64,000 bases of DNA from Bacillota bacterium (GTDB lineage Bacteria; Bacillota; Clostridia; Acetivibrionales; DTU013). The translations under genes were made by a program, and so were the position numbers. Below the pieces are notes generated by a model. That model was not told where the DNA came from, did no database searches, and saw only the letters and a list, made by a program, of their open reading frames with translations. Location of the stretch: assembly GCA_023435305.1 (NCBI GenBank), contig JAEYRV010000027.1, positions 62,001 through 126,000 of the forward strand, written 5' to 3'. Below are positions 42,891-51,426 of this stretch, piece after piece (position 1 is the first letter of the stretch; the number at the start of each line of letters is the position of its first letter).

Positions 42891-43566
42891 CCCTGTATTG
42901 TCCTTTCTCCTGATCCCTGACTATTAAGCCCTTGCTGATGGAAACAACGCGTTTCTTCATCTCATCAACGATGGATTTCTCATGCGTCGCCACAATTACT
43001 GTCGTACCCCTGTGATTTACTTCGCTCAGGAGCTTCATAATTTCCCATGATGTCTCGGGATCAAGATTTCCTGTCGGCTCGTCTGCGATCAGAAGCGCCG
43101 GGTTGTTTGCCAGAGCCCTGGCCAGAGCAACTCTCTGCTGCTCTCCTCCTGAGAGCTGGTTGGGATACATATTGGCCTTCCTGCTCAGGCCCACGAGCGC
43201 CAGCGCCATTGGTACCTGCCTTCGGATCTCCTTTGGCAGCGCTTCGGTAATAATCATTGCAAAAGCTACATTTTCATAAACCGTTTTATTCGGCAGCAGT
43301 CTGAAATCCTGAAAAACAAAGCCCAGACTTCTTCTGAGATAAGGTATCTCTCCTCTTGACATGGACGATACATCATATCCGTTTACATAAACTTCTCCTT
43401 CACTTACGTTCTCTTCCTTGAGAAGAAGCTTGACAAGCGTTGATTTTCCTGAGCCGCTGGGACCCACCAAAAATACGAACTCGCCTTTTTCTATTTTAAG
43501 ATTGACATCCCTAAGTGCTACCGTACCGTTGGGATACGTCTTTGATACGCCTTTTAACTCAACCAC
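42859..43566 (-). CDS. ftsE: Cell division ATP-binding protein FtsE
   Basis: The 235-residue ABC ATPase pairs with FtsX to drive wall hydrolysis at division or elongation. Walker A is GPSGSGKST, the signature is LSGGEQQRV and Walker B is ALLIADEPTGNLD. The start is GTG at 43566, preceded by GGGGTG. The C-terminal 10 residues are encoded in the overlap with ftsX. Confidence 0.95.
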   Translation of the reverse strand: MVELKGVSKTYPNGTVALRDVNLKIEKGEFVFLVGPSGSGKSTLVKLLLKEENVSEGEVYVNGYDVSSMSRGEIPYLRRSLGFVFQDFRLLPNKTVYENVAFAMIITEALPKEIRRQVPMALALVGLSRKANMYPNQLSGGEQQRVALARALANNPALLIADEPTGNLDPETSWEIMKLLSEVNHRGTTVIVATHEKSIVDEMKKRVVSISKGLIVRDQEKGQYRDEDKNNPAYI

Positions 43567-43685
43567 ACGAATACACCCCGTTGATTTATATGTCCGAAGA
43601 CAATATACATTATGTAACGTAACATATTTCTACAAAAAACCCCATAAATCCTGCTTTATAGTGTTACATTTTTATTTCCAGCATT

Positions 43686-44777
43686 TTACCGGTACTCGAT
43701 TTGTTGCTTTTCCGCCTTATCCAGATATTTTTTTACAAGCAGCGACACCTTGAATATAATGGCATCATCAAAGTTTCTCAGATCCAGGCCGGTTATTTTC
43801 TGTATTTTATCCAGCCTGTACACCAGGGTGTTCCTGTGCACATAAAGCTGTCTGGAGGTTTCACTGACATTGAGGTTGTTTTCGAAGAATTTCTGGATGG
43901 TCAGCAGTGTTTCCTGGTCCAGGGCTTCGAAGGGGCCTTTCTTGAATACCTCCTTCATATAAAGCCTGCACATGGTAGTCGGAAGCTGGAATATGAGCCT
44001 TCCTATCCCCAGATTGTCATAGTTTATGATCGCCTTGTCACTGTCGAATATGCTTCCTATCTGCAGCGCCGTCTGAGCCTCCTTGTAAGAACGCCCGATA
44101 TCCCAGACACTATCGACGATGGATCCGATCCCTATCTGTGCCTTTACCATGAGCTCTGTATTCAGGGTGTCTATTATTGCTTTGGCGGTTCGATCTATGT
44201 CCTTTGTATCATTTGCATCCTTCAGTTCCTTAATAAGCACTACAGTCTCATCATCGAGAGCTATCACGTAGTCCTTTACCTTCTTCGGGAAAAGGCCGAT
44301 TATGACCTCATGGGGCTGAATGTCCCTTAATCTCTCAGTTTTTATAAGGAATACCGAACGGAATGTACTAAAGGGTATATGAAGCTCTTTTGCTTTGATC
44401 TGGATATCTCCCGGCAGTATATTGTCGGTTATGATGTTTTTAAAGAAATTTCCTCTGTCGAATTTTTCCTCGTAATAATTCTTTATATTAGCCACATTTA
44501 CCGCAAGCATGGACAAAAGCTTCTTGCTGTGTTCACCCTCCATTACGGTAAAGACTATGAACTCCAGCCTGTTCTTGATGTATACCTTCTGAAAGATCCA
44601 TCCGCCGGCCTCGGTAAACATTCCGACATCATTTGTTATCTCTGAGATGGAAGGATGTGTGGTCCCTGATAAATTCTCATCCGTGCACCCCAGAATAAGT
44701 CCGGTCTCGTCCATTATACCGAAACTTCCGCTCATGTACTCACGTATCTGGCTGATCAAATTCTGAAATAGTCTCAA
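43686..44777 (-). CDS. CdaR/PucR-family transcriptional regulator
   Basis: The 363-residue protein has an N-terminal sensory region (about 1-130), a middle GGDEF-like CdaR domain (about 135-280) and a C-terminal helix-turn-helix of the PucR/CdaR type (LNVSETSRQLYVHRNTLVYRLDKI). Relatives respond to sugar diacids or purines, but the ligand here is unknown. The start is TTG 44777 with AGGAGG seven bases upstream; the open frame continues 13 codons further without a better start. It stands between ftsE and the sugar-ABC ATPase gene on the same strand. Confidence 0.85.
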   Translation of the reverse strand: MRLFQNLISQIREYMSGSFGIMDETGLILGCTDENLSGTTHPSISEITNDVGMFTEAGGWIFQKVYIKNRLEFIVFTVMEGEHSKKLLSMLAVNVANIKNYYEEKFDRGNFFKNIITDNILPGDIQIKAKELHIPFSTFRSVFLIKTERLRDIQPHEVIIGLFPKKVKDYVIALDDETVVLIKELKDANDTKDIDRTAKAIIDTLNTELMVKAQIGIGSIVDSVWDIGRSYKEAQTALQIGSIFDSDKAIINYDNLGIGRLIFQLPTTMCRLYMKEVFKKGPFEALDQETLLTIQKFFENNLNVSETSRQLYVHRNTLVYRLDKIQKITGLDLRNFDDAIIFKVSLLVKKYLDKAEKQQIEYR

Positions 44778-44873
44778 ATTTATTCCTCCTGCCGTTATTG
44801 GTTTACGGGCAAGCAAAAATGAGCCGATAAAGCATCATCAAGCTTTATTATACTATATTGAAAATGTATATGG

Positions 44874-44911
44874 AATAAAAAAAACAGTACTGACTTTTGC
44901 CAGCACTGTTT
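44874..44911 (-). terminator. Terminator of the sugar-ABC ATPase gene
   Basis: On the minus strand an 11-bp stem with one mismatch (44901-44911 with 44882-44892) is followed by eight T, 17 bases after the stop. Confidence 0.85.
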
Positions 44912-44927
44912 TTGTATTAATTTTGAA

Positions 44928-46040
44928 TCAGTTTACTATCGTCTTTTCAGTGTCCTTGTCAAAGAGGTGGACTCTGTTGGTATCGATAGCTATCTTGACT
45001 GTATCGCCGGATCTTGTCTTTGTTCTCGGGTTAACTCTTGCAGTACAGCTCACGCCTTCGATGAACATGTGGAGCAGAGTCTCGGAACCGAGCATTTCAA
45101 CGACTTCGACATCAGCGTTGACAATACTGTCAGACATTGACTCGAGGAACTGTTCCTCATCATGCATGCTCTCAGGCCTGATGCCCATAACGACTTCTCT
45201 GCCGATATAGTCGGTGCCTTCGAGTTTCTTTGCCTTGCCTTCGGGCAGCTTGATTTCGTTTTCGCCGAATTTGAGGAATATAGCGTCACCGCGCTTGTCG
45301 ATAGTAACGTTGATGAAGTTCATCTGCGGGCTGCCTATGAAGCCTGCAACGAACATGTTGACCGGTCTGTCATAAAGTGAGGTCGGAGTATCGACCTGCT
45401 GTACGAAGCCGTCCTTCATAACAACGATCCTGGTACCCATCGTCATAGCTTCGGTCTGGTCATGTGTAACGTAAATGAACGTAGTATTCAGTTTCTGATG
45501 GAGCTTGGTGATCTCAAGTCTCATCTGTACTCTCAGCTTAGCATCGAGGTTTGAGAGAGGTTCGTCCATAAGGAATACCTTAGGGTCACGGACTATAGCA
45601 CGGCCGAGGGCAACCCTCTGCCTCTGTCCGCCTGACAGAGCCTTTGGCTTTCTGTCGAGCAGGTGCTCTATCTCGAGGATTTTTGCAGCTTCATGAACTC
45701 TCTTCTTTATATCTTCCTTAGGAGTCTTTCTGAGCTTAAGGCCGAAAGCCATATTGTCGAAAACGGTCATATGCGGATACAATGCGTAGTTCTGGAAAAC
45801 CATTGCTATGTCTCTGTCTTTTGGCTGTACGTCATTGACAAGTCTGTCGCCGATGTACACTTCGCCCTCGGAGATCTCTTCAAGACCGGCAACCATTCTG
45901 AGCGTTGTTGTCTTACCGCAGCCGGAAGGTCCAACGAGGATAATGAATTCCTTGTCTTCAATGTCCAGATTAAAGTCGCTTACAGCTGTAACACCGCCAT
46001 CATACCTCTTGTACACATTTTTTAATTTTACGCTTGCCAT
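44928..46040 (-). CDS. ugpC: Multi-sugar ABC transporter ATPase (MsmX/UgpC type)
   Basis: The 370-residue ATPase powers carbohydrate importers. Walker A is GPSGCGKTT, the Q loop is MVFQNYALYPHMTV, the signature is LSGGQRQRVALGRA, Walker B is VFLMDEPLSNLDAK, and a C-terminal MalK-like TOBE/regulatory region spans about 235-370. It is not accompanied by permease or binding-protein genes, and it has its own terminator. This fits the Firmicute habit of one MsmX-like ATPase serving several sugar importers. GGGAGGT precedes the ATG. Confidence 0.92.
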   Translation of the reverse strand: MASVKLKNVYKRYDGGVTAVSDFNLDIEDKEFIILVGPSGCGKTTTLRMVAGLEEISEGEVYIGDRLVNDVQPKDRDIAMVFQNYALYPHMTVFDNMAFGLKLRKTPKEDIKKRVHEAAKILEIEHLLDRKPKALSGGQRQRVALGRAIVRDPKVFLMDEPLSNLDAKLRVQMRLEITKLHQKLNTTFIYVTHDQTEAMTMGTRIVVMKDGFVQQVDTPTSLYDRPVNMFVAGFIGSPQMNFINVTIDKRGDAIFLKFGENEIKLPEGKAKKLEGTDYIGREVVMGIRPESMHDEEQFLESMSDSIVNADVEVVEMLGSETLLHMFIEGVSCTARVNPRTKTRSGDTVKIAIDTNRVHLFDKDTEKTIVN

Positions 46041-46181
46041 TTTTTACCTCCCAAATATAGATACGGTTTTATATACTTTATTACTAATATACCATGCCTT
46101 ATTTTTTTCAACTAGTATACAATTCACCAAATTTAAAAAACGGTATTTAGTAACTTTGCATAATGAACAGCAGTAAAAATG

Positions 46182-46216
46182 TTGCATTATTATGCATTCG
46201 GATGTATAATTATGAG
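46182..46216 (+). promoter_or_regulatory. argC promoter overlapped by two ARG-box-like operators
   Basis: TGCATTATTATGCA (46183-46196) fits the ARG box core TGNATWWWWATNCA perfectly. TGTATAATTATGAG (46203-46216) is a second, weaker copy six bases on. The promoter TTGCAT (46182-46187), 17-bp spacer, TATAAT (46205-46210) lies within the two boxes, so a bound ArgR hexamer would block RNA polymerase. The same arrangement occurs before argD. Confidence 0.75.
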
Positions 46217-46320
46217 CATATATTCATGGTATTATTATATGTAGACAATTAATACATGCTCTAAATCATGACATTATTCGCTAAAATGCCATGGCAGAAA
46301 GCAGCGGAAGGGAGAGGTTT

Positions 46321-47271
46321 ATGTCTTATAAAGTATTCGTAGACGGCCAGGAGGGAACCACAGGTCTGCAGATAAATGAACGCCTGGCTCGGCGTGATGA
46401 TATAGAACTGTTGAAGATCGACCCTGAAAAAAGAAAAGATATTATAGAAAGAAAAAAATTAATAAGCGAGGCTGACATAGTCTTCCTTTGTCTGCCCGAC
46501 GATGCTGCAAGGGAGTCGGTTGCTCTTGCCGAAGGCAGCAAGGCCAGGATCATTGACGCAAGCACTGCGCACCGCACGAATGATGCATGGGCATACGGTT
46601 TTCCCGAACTGAGCAGCGCCCACCGCGAAAGAATAAAGAGCGCCTCAAGGGTATCCGTGCCAGGCTGTTACGCAACGGGCTTCAATTCCATGTTATATCC
46701 GCTGATAAAGGCGCAGATCGTGCCTTCCGATTATCCTGTGACCTGCCACGCAGTATCAGGCTATAGCGGCGGCGGAAAAAAGCGCATTGCTGAATATGCA
46801 TCCGCCGACCCTGCTGACGAAGCCATTAGGAGTCCAAGATTTTATGCACTTTCACTAAAGCACAAGCACATACCGGAAATGCAGAAGATCTCGGGTCTCA
46901 GCCAGCCGCCTCTTTTCACTCCGATCATCGGACCCTATTACAAGGGCATGACGGTTGCAGTTCCTCTTTATGCAGGGATGCTTAATAAAATGAAAAGCGC
47001 CGAAGCTGTTTCCGATTTTTTCTCTTCATATTATAAGGATCAGCGCTTTATAAAGGTTTATCCCTTTGGCTCTGACGGAGGCATCATTGACGGCTTTCTG
47101 GACGCTACCGGCTGTAATGATACAAATATCCTCGAAATATATGTTGCCGGGAATGATGAACATATCCTCCTGACCGCAAGACTCGACAACCTTGGCAAAG
47201 GCGCATCGGGCGCCGCTGTCCAGTGTATGAATATCATGCTGGGTATTGATGAATCTGTCGGACTGGAATAA
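46321..47271 (+). CDS. argC: N-acetyl-gamma-glutamyl-phosphate reductase (short form)
   Basis: The 316-residue NADPH-dependent enzyme performs the third step of arginine synthesis. It belongs to the shorter ArgC type, with the N-terminal KVFVDGQEGTTGLQI. The catalytic Cys116 lies in VSVPGCYATGF, and a His is in HKHIPEM. The ATG at 46321 is chosen because it follows GGGAGAGG and starts the conserved strand; ten further upstream codons are open but not conserved. It forms an operon with argB, ending at a strong terminator at 48234-48266. Confidence 0.93.
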   Translation: MSYKVFVDGQEGTTGLQINERLARRDDIELLKIDPEKRKDIIERKKLISEADIVFLCLPDDAARESVALAEGSKARIIDASTAHRTNDAWAYGFPELSSAHRERIKSASRVSVPGCYATGFNSMLYPLIKAQIVPSDYPVTCHAVSGYSGGGKKRIAEYASADPADEAIRSPRFYALSLKHKHIPEMQKISGLSQPPLFTPIIGPYYKGMTVAVPLYAGMLNKMKSAEAVSDFFSSYYKDQRFIKVYPFGSDGGIIDGFLDATGCNDTNILEIYVAGNDEHILLTARLDNLGKGASGAAVQCMNIMLGIDESVGLE

Positions 47272-47294
47272 AATATTGATTAATGGAGGTCATA

Positions 47295-48188
47295 ATGGAA
47301 ACCATCATCAAAAAGGCTGAGATACTGATAGAGGCTCTTCCTTACATACAAAAGCTGCATGGCAAGACCGTCGTCATAAAATACGGCGGCAACGCAATGA
47401 TCAATGAGGAGCTTAAGAACTCCGTAATGGAAGATATCACGCTTCTGAAATATATAGGACTAAATCCGGTAGTGGTCCATGGCGGAGGGCCGGACATCAA
47501 CAAGATGCTCGAACGCCTGGATATCAAAAGTGAGTTTGTAAATGGTCTGCGCGTCACCGACAAGGAGACTATGGAAGTGGCCCAGATGGTCCTTATAGGA
47601 AAGACTAACAAGGAAATCGTATCTCTGATCAACCAGAACGGCGGAAAGGCCATCGGCCTTTGTGGTATAGACGGCAATATCCTGGAGTGCGAGCAGTACA
47701 AAACGGCCATTGACGGCGTCGAAACAGACATCGGTCAGGTTGGCCGGATCACCAAAGTCAACTCCGCCGTGCTGGAGTTCATGGCAAAGGATGAGTACAT
47801 CCCGGTGGTGGCTCCTATTGGCATCGGCAGCGACGGCCGCAGCTACAATATAAACGCAGATACCGTGGCAGGTGAGGTAGCAATAGCGCTTAAGGCGGAA
47901 AAGCTGATGCTCCTGACTGATGTGGAAGGCGTGAAGGGCAATGATGGTATATTGCATGCCCTGACAGCGGCAGAGGCCCATGACCTCATTGACAGAAAGG
48001 TCATCAACGGCGGTATGATCCCGAAGGTGCTCGGATGCCTGGAAGCTCTGGACAAAGGCGTGGGAAGGACTCATATAATCGACGGCAGGATCCCTCACTG
48101 CATACTGCTTGAAATATTCACAAACAAGGGCATAGGTACCATGATAATGAAGGAAAAGGTTCTTTATTTCGACAAAGAAAATCTATAA
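47295..48188 (+). CDS. argB: Acetylglutamate kinase
   Basis: The 297-residue kinase phosphorylates N-acetylglutamate. It shows VVIKYGGNAM (phosphate binding), VVHGGGPDINKML, NINADTVAGEVA and a KVLGCLEAL-type end. The N-terminal helix before the first strand (AEILIEALPYIQKLHGK) is the extension found in arginine-inhibited hexameric forms, so feedback control by arginine is likely. The start is the second ATG (47295), with GGAGGT four bases upstream; the ATG at 47283 would overlap that site. Confidence 0.95.
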   Translation: METIIKKAEILIEALPYIQKLHGKTVVIKYGGNAMINEELKNSVMEDITLLKYIGLNPVVVHGGGPDINKMLERLDIKSEFVNGLRVTDKETMEVAQMVLIGKTNKEIVSLINQNGGKAIGLCGIDGNILECEQYKTAIDGVETDIGQVGRITKVNSAVLEFMAKDEYIPVVAPIGIGSDGRSYNINADTVAGEVAIALKAEKLMLLTDVEGVKGNDGILHALTAAEAHDLIDRKVINGGMIPKVLGCLEALDKGVGRTHIIDGRIPHCILLEIFTNKGIGTMIMKEKVLYFDKENL

Positions 48189-48233
48189 AAATTTTCCTAT
48201 GGAATTTGTGTGTTTTAATTAACAATTACAGGT

Positions 48234-48266
48234 ATCCATCCGATATACTATCGGATGGATTTTTTT
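48234..48266 (+). terminator. Strong terminator after argB, abutting the PilZ gene's ribosome binding site
   Basis: A perfect stem ATCCATCCGATA/TATCGGATGGAT (48234-48245 with 48249-48260) with a 3-base loop is followed by a run of T (48261-48266). The next bases (48267-48274) are the ribosome binding site of the PilZ gene, with no room for a promoter between. Confidence 0.9.
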
Positions 48267-48280
48267 AGGGGGTGATCGGA

Positions 48281-48937
48281 TTGAATGCCTCATATATTCC
48301 GGCTGTACTGAAGCAAGGCATGATGGTAGGCGTACGCATCGGGCAGGATTCCCAATGGCACGGCAATATCGTCTACGGAGTGACCGGCAATGTTATACGC
48401 ATTGCATATCTGGAAAAATTCATAAAGCAATATGCCGAACCTGAGTGTCCGGTTTGGGTCAAATATTCAAATGACTATTTTATCTACTATTTCTATGGCA
48501 AGGTGAAAAGAATAGGCGCCGAGTCCCCCAAATACATCATGGTCGCACTTGAGAACGCCGAAGAAATGATAAACAACAGACTTTACCCCCGTTATGATGT
48601 CCGTCTCGAGGCAACTCTCCGTCCGCTCTGGGACGACGAAACCTATAAGTGCGTTATAACAGACCTTTCATACGGCGGCGCCGCCTTCGAATGTGAGCAC
48701 AAATTTGACGGCAATGAAAATATAGAAATGGTGATACACCTGCCGGAATGCGAGCCTGCCAAGGTGACAGGAAAGGTCCTGAGACGCAGATGCACCAATG
48801 GCATTATCGCCGATCATGCAGCACAGTTTATAGAATGTGACAATATAAGCAACAAACAGCTTTCAAATTATTTCAACAAACTGGAAAACGAGGCCTCGGA
48901 AATATACGATCGGTACATGGATAATGAAAATAAATAA
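48281..48937 (+). CDS. PilZ-domain c-di-GMP receptor (YcgR-like)
   Basis: The 218-residue protein has an N-terminal beta-rich YcgR-like region (about 1-95) and a C-terminal PilZ domain (about 98-205). The c-di-GMP motifs are present: RLYPRYDVR supplies the paired arginines and DLSYGG gives the D/NxSxxG loop. Such proteins slow flagella or alter secretion and polysaccharide synthesis when c-di-GMP rises. The start is TTG 48281, six bases after AGGGGGTG. It lies between the two arginine transcription units, with which it shares no obvious function, directly behind a terminator. Confidence 0.85.
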   Translation: MNASYIPAVLKQGMMVGVRIGQDSQWHGNIVYGVTGNVIRIAYLEKFIKQYAEPECPVWVKYSNDYFIYYFYGKVKRIGAESPKYIMVALENAEEMINNRLYPRYDVRLEATLRPLWDDETYKCVITDLSYGGAAFECEHKFDGNENIEMVIHLPECEPAKVTGKVLRRRCTNGIIADHAAQFIECDNISNKQLSNYFNKLENEASEIYDRYMDNENK

Positions 48938-48986
48938 TTCAGTATATAATAATATTTATAAAGAGGCGTAATGCCTTTATTTTTTG

Positions 48987-49021
48987 TTGCATTTTTATAC
49001 ATTGCATTGTATAATTATGAA
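48987..49021 (+). promoter_or_regulatory. argD promoter overlapped by two ARG-box-like operators
   Basis: TGCATTTTTATACA (48988-49001) fits the ARG box core perfectly and TGTATAATTATGAA (49008-49021) fits at 13 of 14 positions. Promoter TTGCAT (48987-48992), 17-bp spacer, TATAAT (49010-49015). The boxes start 20 bases apart, exactly as before argC. Confidence 0.78.
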
Positions 49022-49063
49022 TAAAATAAATTTAAGTGTCACGGATAAAGAGGAGTTGATTTT

Positions 49064-50263
49064 ATGGATCTCCATGAGATAATGGATATGGATTCCAAAT
49101 ACTATATGAATACCTTCGGCGCCAGGACACAGGTGTGTTTTGACCACGGCAAGGGCATGAAGCTCTATGATGGCCTGGGCCGCCAATACTACGACTTTTT
49201 AGGCGGCATTGCCGTAAACGCTCTGGGATATGGTCATCCGGCACTGGTTCAGGCTGTCAGTTCTCAGGCAGAAAAGCTAATGCACTGCTCAAACCTGTAT
49301 TACATAGAATCTCAGGCCAGGCTTGCGAAAATGCTGGTCGAAAACTCCTGCGCTGACCGTGTCTTCTTTGCAAACAGCGGCGCCGAGGCTAATGAAGGTG
49401 CCATCAAGCTTGCCAGGATCTATTTCAAGAAAAAGGAAATGCCCCAGAAGTATGGCATCATAACACTTAAGAACTCATTCCATGGCAGGACGCTTACAAC
49501 AGTGGCCGCCACGGGACAGGAAAAATATCAGAAGCCCTATGCACCATTGATCCCGGGCTTCAAGCATGTTCTCATAAATGACCTCGATGCCCTCAGTGCG
49601 GCTGTGGACAGTGAGACCTGTGCAATAATGCTTGAGCTTGTCCAGGGAGAAAGCGGAGTAAACCCGCTGGATGCAGACTATGTAAGAGCTGTACGCAAAA
49701 TGTGTGATGAGAAGGATCTGCTGCTGATCTTTGACGAGATCCAGACAGGAATGGGCAGGACCGGTAAGCTTTTTGCATACGAGAATTACGAAGTAGAGCC
49801 CGACATATTCACACTGGCCAAAGCACTGGCCGGCGGCGTTCCTATCGGAGCTGTGTGCGCAAAGGAAAATGTGGCACAGGCCTTCGCTCCGGGAGACCAC
49901 GGCTCCACCTTCGGAGGCAATCCTCTGGCATGCGCCGCGGGACTTGCCGTTATGCAAACCATAATGGCGGAGGGCCTGCTTGCAAATGCCGAAAAAATGG
50001 GCAGTTATCTTAAGGAAAAGCTGCTTGTATTGAAAAATAAGCTCGATATCATCACAGAGGTCCGCGGTCTTGGTTTGATGATCGGTATCGAACTGGGGCA
50101 GCAAAAAGCTCTGGAAGTGAAAAACAAGCTGTTTGAGAAGGGCTTCCTCGTGGGCAGCGTCGGTACGGCTGTTATAAGGCTGCTGCCTCCGTTGATCATA
50201 GCAGAGGGCGACATAGATGTATTTGTAAAAGCTTTGGAAGAAGTACTTATATCAATGAAATAA
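49064..50263 (+). CDS. argD: Acetylornithine aminotransferase
   Basis: The 399-residue PLP enzyme is a class III aminotransferase. It has FANSGAEANEGAIKLAR, the FHGRTL loop, LIFDEIQTGMGRTGKLFA and the PLP lysine in TLAKALAGGVPIGA. It makes N-acetylornithine, and in many bacteria also serves lysine synthesis. GAGGAG precedes ATG 49064. It is the first gene of the argD-carA-carB-argF-GNAT unit, under the twin ARG boxes. Confidence 0.95.
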   Translation: MDLHEIMDMDSKYYMNTFGARTQVCFDHGKGMKLYDGLGRQYYDFLGGIAVNALGYGHPALVQAVSSQAEKLMHCSNLYYIESQARLAKMLVENSCADRVFFANSGAEANEGAIKLARIYFKKKEMPQKYGIITLKNSFHGRTLTTVAATGQEKYQKPYAPLIPGFKHVLINDLDALSAAVDSETCAIMLELVQGESGVNPLDADYVRAVRKMCDEKDLLLIFDEIQTGMGRTGKLFAYENYEVEPDIFTLAKALAGGVPIGAVCAKENVAQAFAPGDHGSTFGGNPLACAAGLAVMQTIMAEGLLANAEKMGSYLKEKLLVLKNKLDIITEVRGLGLMIGIELGQQKALEVKNKLFEKGFLVGSVGTAVIRLLPPLIIAEGDIDVFVKALEEVLISMK

Positions 50264-50284
50264 AAGTGTAAAAGGAGTGCATAT

Positions 50285-51340
50285 ATGAAATCAGTATTGG
50301 TTCTTGAGGATGGAACGTATTTCCCCGGTCTGGGTTTTGGAGCAAGCGGTGAAACTGTGGGCGAAGTAGTATTTAATACATGTATGACAGGTTACCAGGA
50401 AATCACTACCGACCCCTCATATAACGGTCAGATAGTAACAATGACATATCCGCTTATCGGTAACTATGGGTTCAACACTGAAGACAACGAGTCTTCCAAA
50501 ACTCATGTCCAGGGCTTTATAGTAAAGGAGCTCTGCGAGTATCCCAACAACTGGCGATGTTCAATAGGTACGGATGAGTATTTTAAGAAAAACAACATCA
50601 TCGGTCTCAAAGGCATCGATACCAGAGCTCTGACACAGCATATCCGAAGCTTCGGAAGCATGTACGGGATAATCTCCACAGAGTGCGGCAATGTAGATGT
50701 TTTGCTGGAAAAGCTCAAGGCAAAAATGCAGGAACCCCGGAATCTGGTAATGGAGGTCACCTCAAAGGAGCCGATCCACATAAAGGGCGAGGGAAAAAGG
50801 GTCGTATTGCTGGACCTCGGAATGAAGCACAACATAATAAGATATCTGGAGAAACACAATTGTGATATTTACATAATGCCGGCAAATTCCACATTTGAAG
50901 ACATTATGGCCTGTGAGCCGGATGGGATCCTCGTTTCCAATGGACCTGGCGACCCGGCCGACCTTGTGGAGCAAAAGGCAGTGCTGCAAAAGCTGATCGG
51001 CAAAAAGCCGCTGTTTGGCATTTGTCTTGGCCACCAGCTGCTGGGACTGGCCCTGGGCGGCACCACCTACAAGCTGAAGTACGGTCACCACGGCGCCAAC
51101 CATCCTGTCAAGGATTTTACGACAGGCAGGTGCTATATAACCTCTCAGAATCACAATTATGCACTGAAGGAAAGCTCCTCCGATGATATTGAAATAATCC
51201 AGATCAATGTCAATGACAATACCGTCGAAGGCTTCCGGCACAAAAGCCTGCCGGTGCTTGGCGTTCAGTACCATCCTGAAGCCGCTGCCGGTCCAAGGGA
51301 TTCTTCGTACATATTCGATGATTTTATGAAAATGATGTAA
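50285..51340 (+). CDS. carA: Carbamoyl-phosphate synthase small subunit
   Basis: The 351-residue glutaminase subunit supplies ammonia to CarB. The N-terminal CPSase domain has VFNTCMTGYQEITTDPSY. The class I amidotransferase domain has the nucleophile Cys in FGICLGHQLLGLALGG and the His-Glu pair in VQYHPEAAAGP. AAAGGAG precedes the ATG. Placement in the arginine unit suggests this copy answers to arginine; a separate pyrimidine copy could exist elsewhere. Confidence 0.96.
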   Translation: MKSVLVLEDGTYFPGLGFGASGETVGEVVFNTCMTGYQEITTDPSYNGQIVTMTYPLIGNYGFNTEDNESSKTHVQGFIVKELCEYPNNWRCSIGTDEYFKKNNIIGLKGIDTRALTQHIRSFGSMYGIISTECGNVDVLLEKLKAKMQEPRNLVMEVTSKEPIHIKGEGKRVVLLDLGMKHNIIRYLEKHNCDIYIMPANSTFEDIMACEPDGILVSNGPGDPADLVEQKAVLQKLIGKKPLFGICLGHQLLGLALGGTTYKLKYGHHGANHPVKDFTTGRCYITSQNHNYALKESSSDDIEIIQINVNDNTVEGFRHKSLPVLGVQYHPEAAAGPRDSSYIFDDFMKMM

Positions 51341-51426
51341 AAATGACGGAATAGTATATCAGATATGCAATGCGGCATCAGAGCTTATATTGCTGCATTG
51401 CTGTTATGTATGATGTGGAGGTATGT

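Noticed and set aside
47460..48098. Open frame of 212 codons on the minus strand
   Set aside because: It is antisense to argB, whose motifs and context are certain; no family resemblance.
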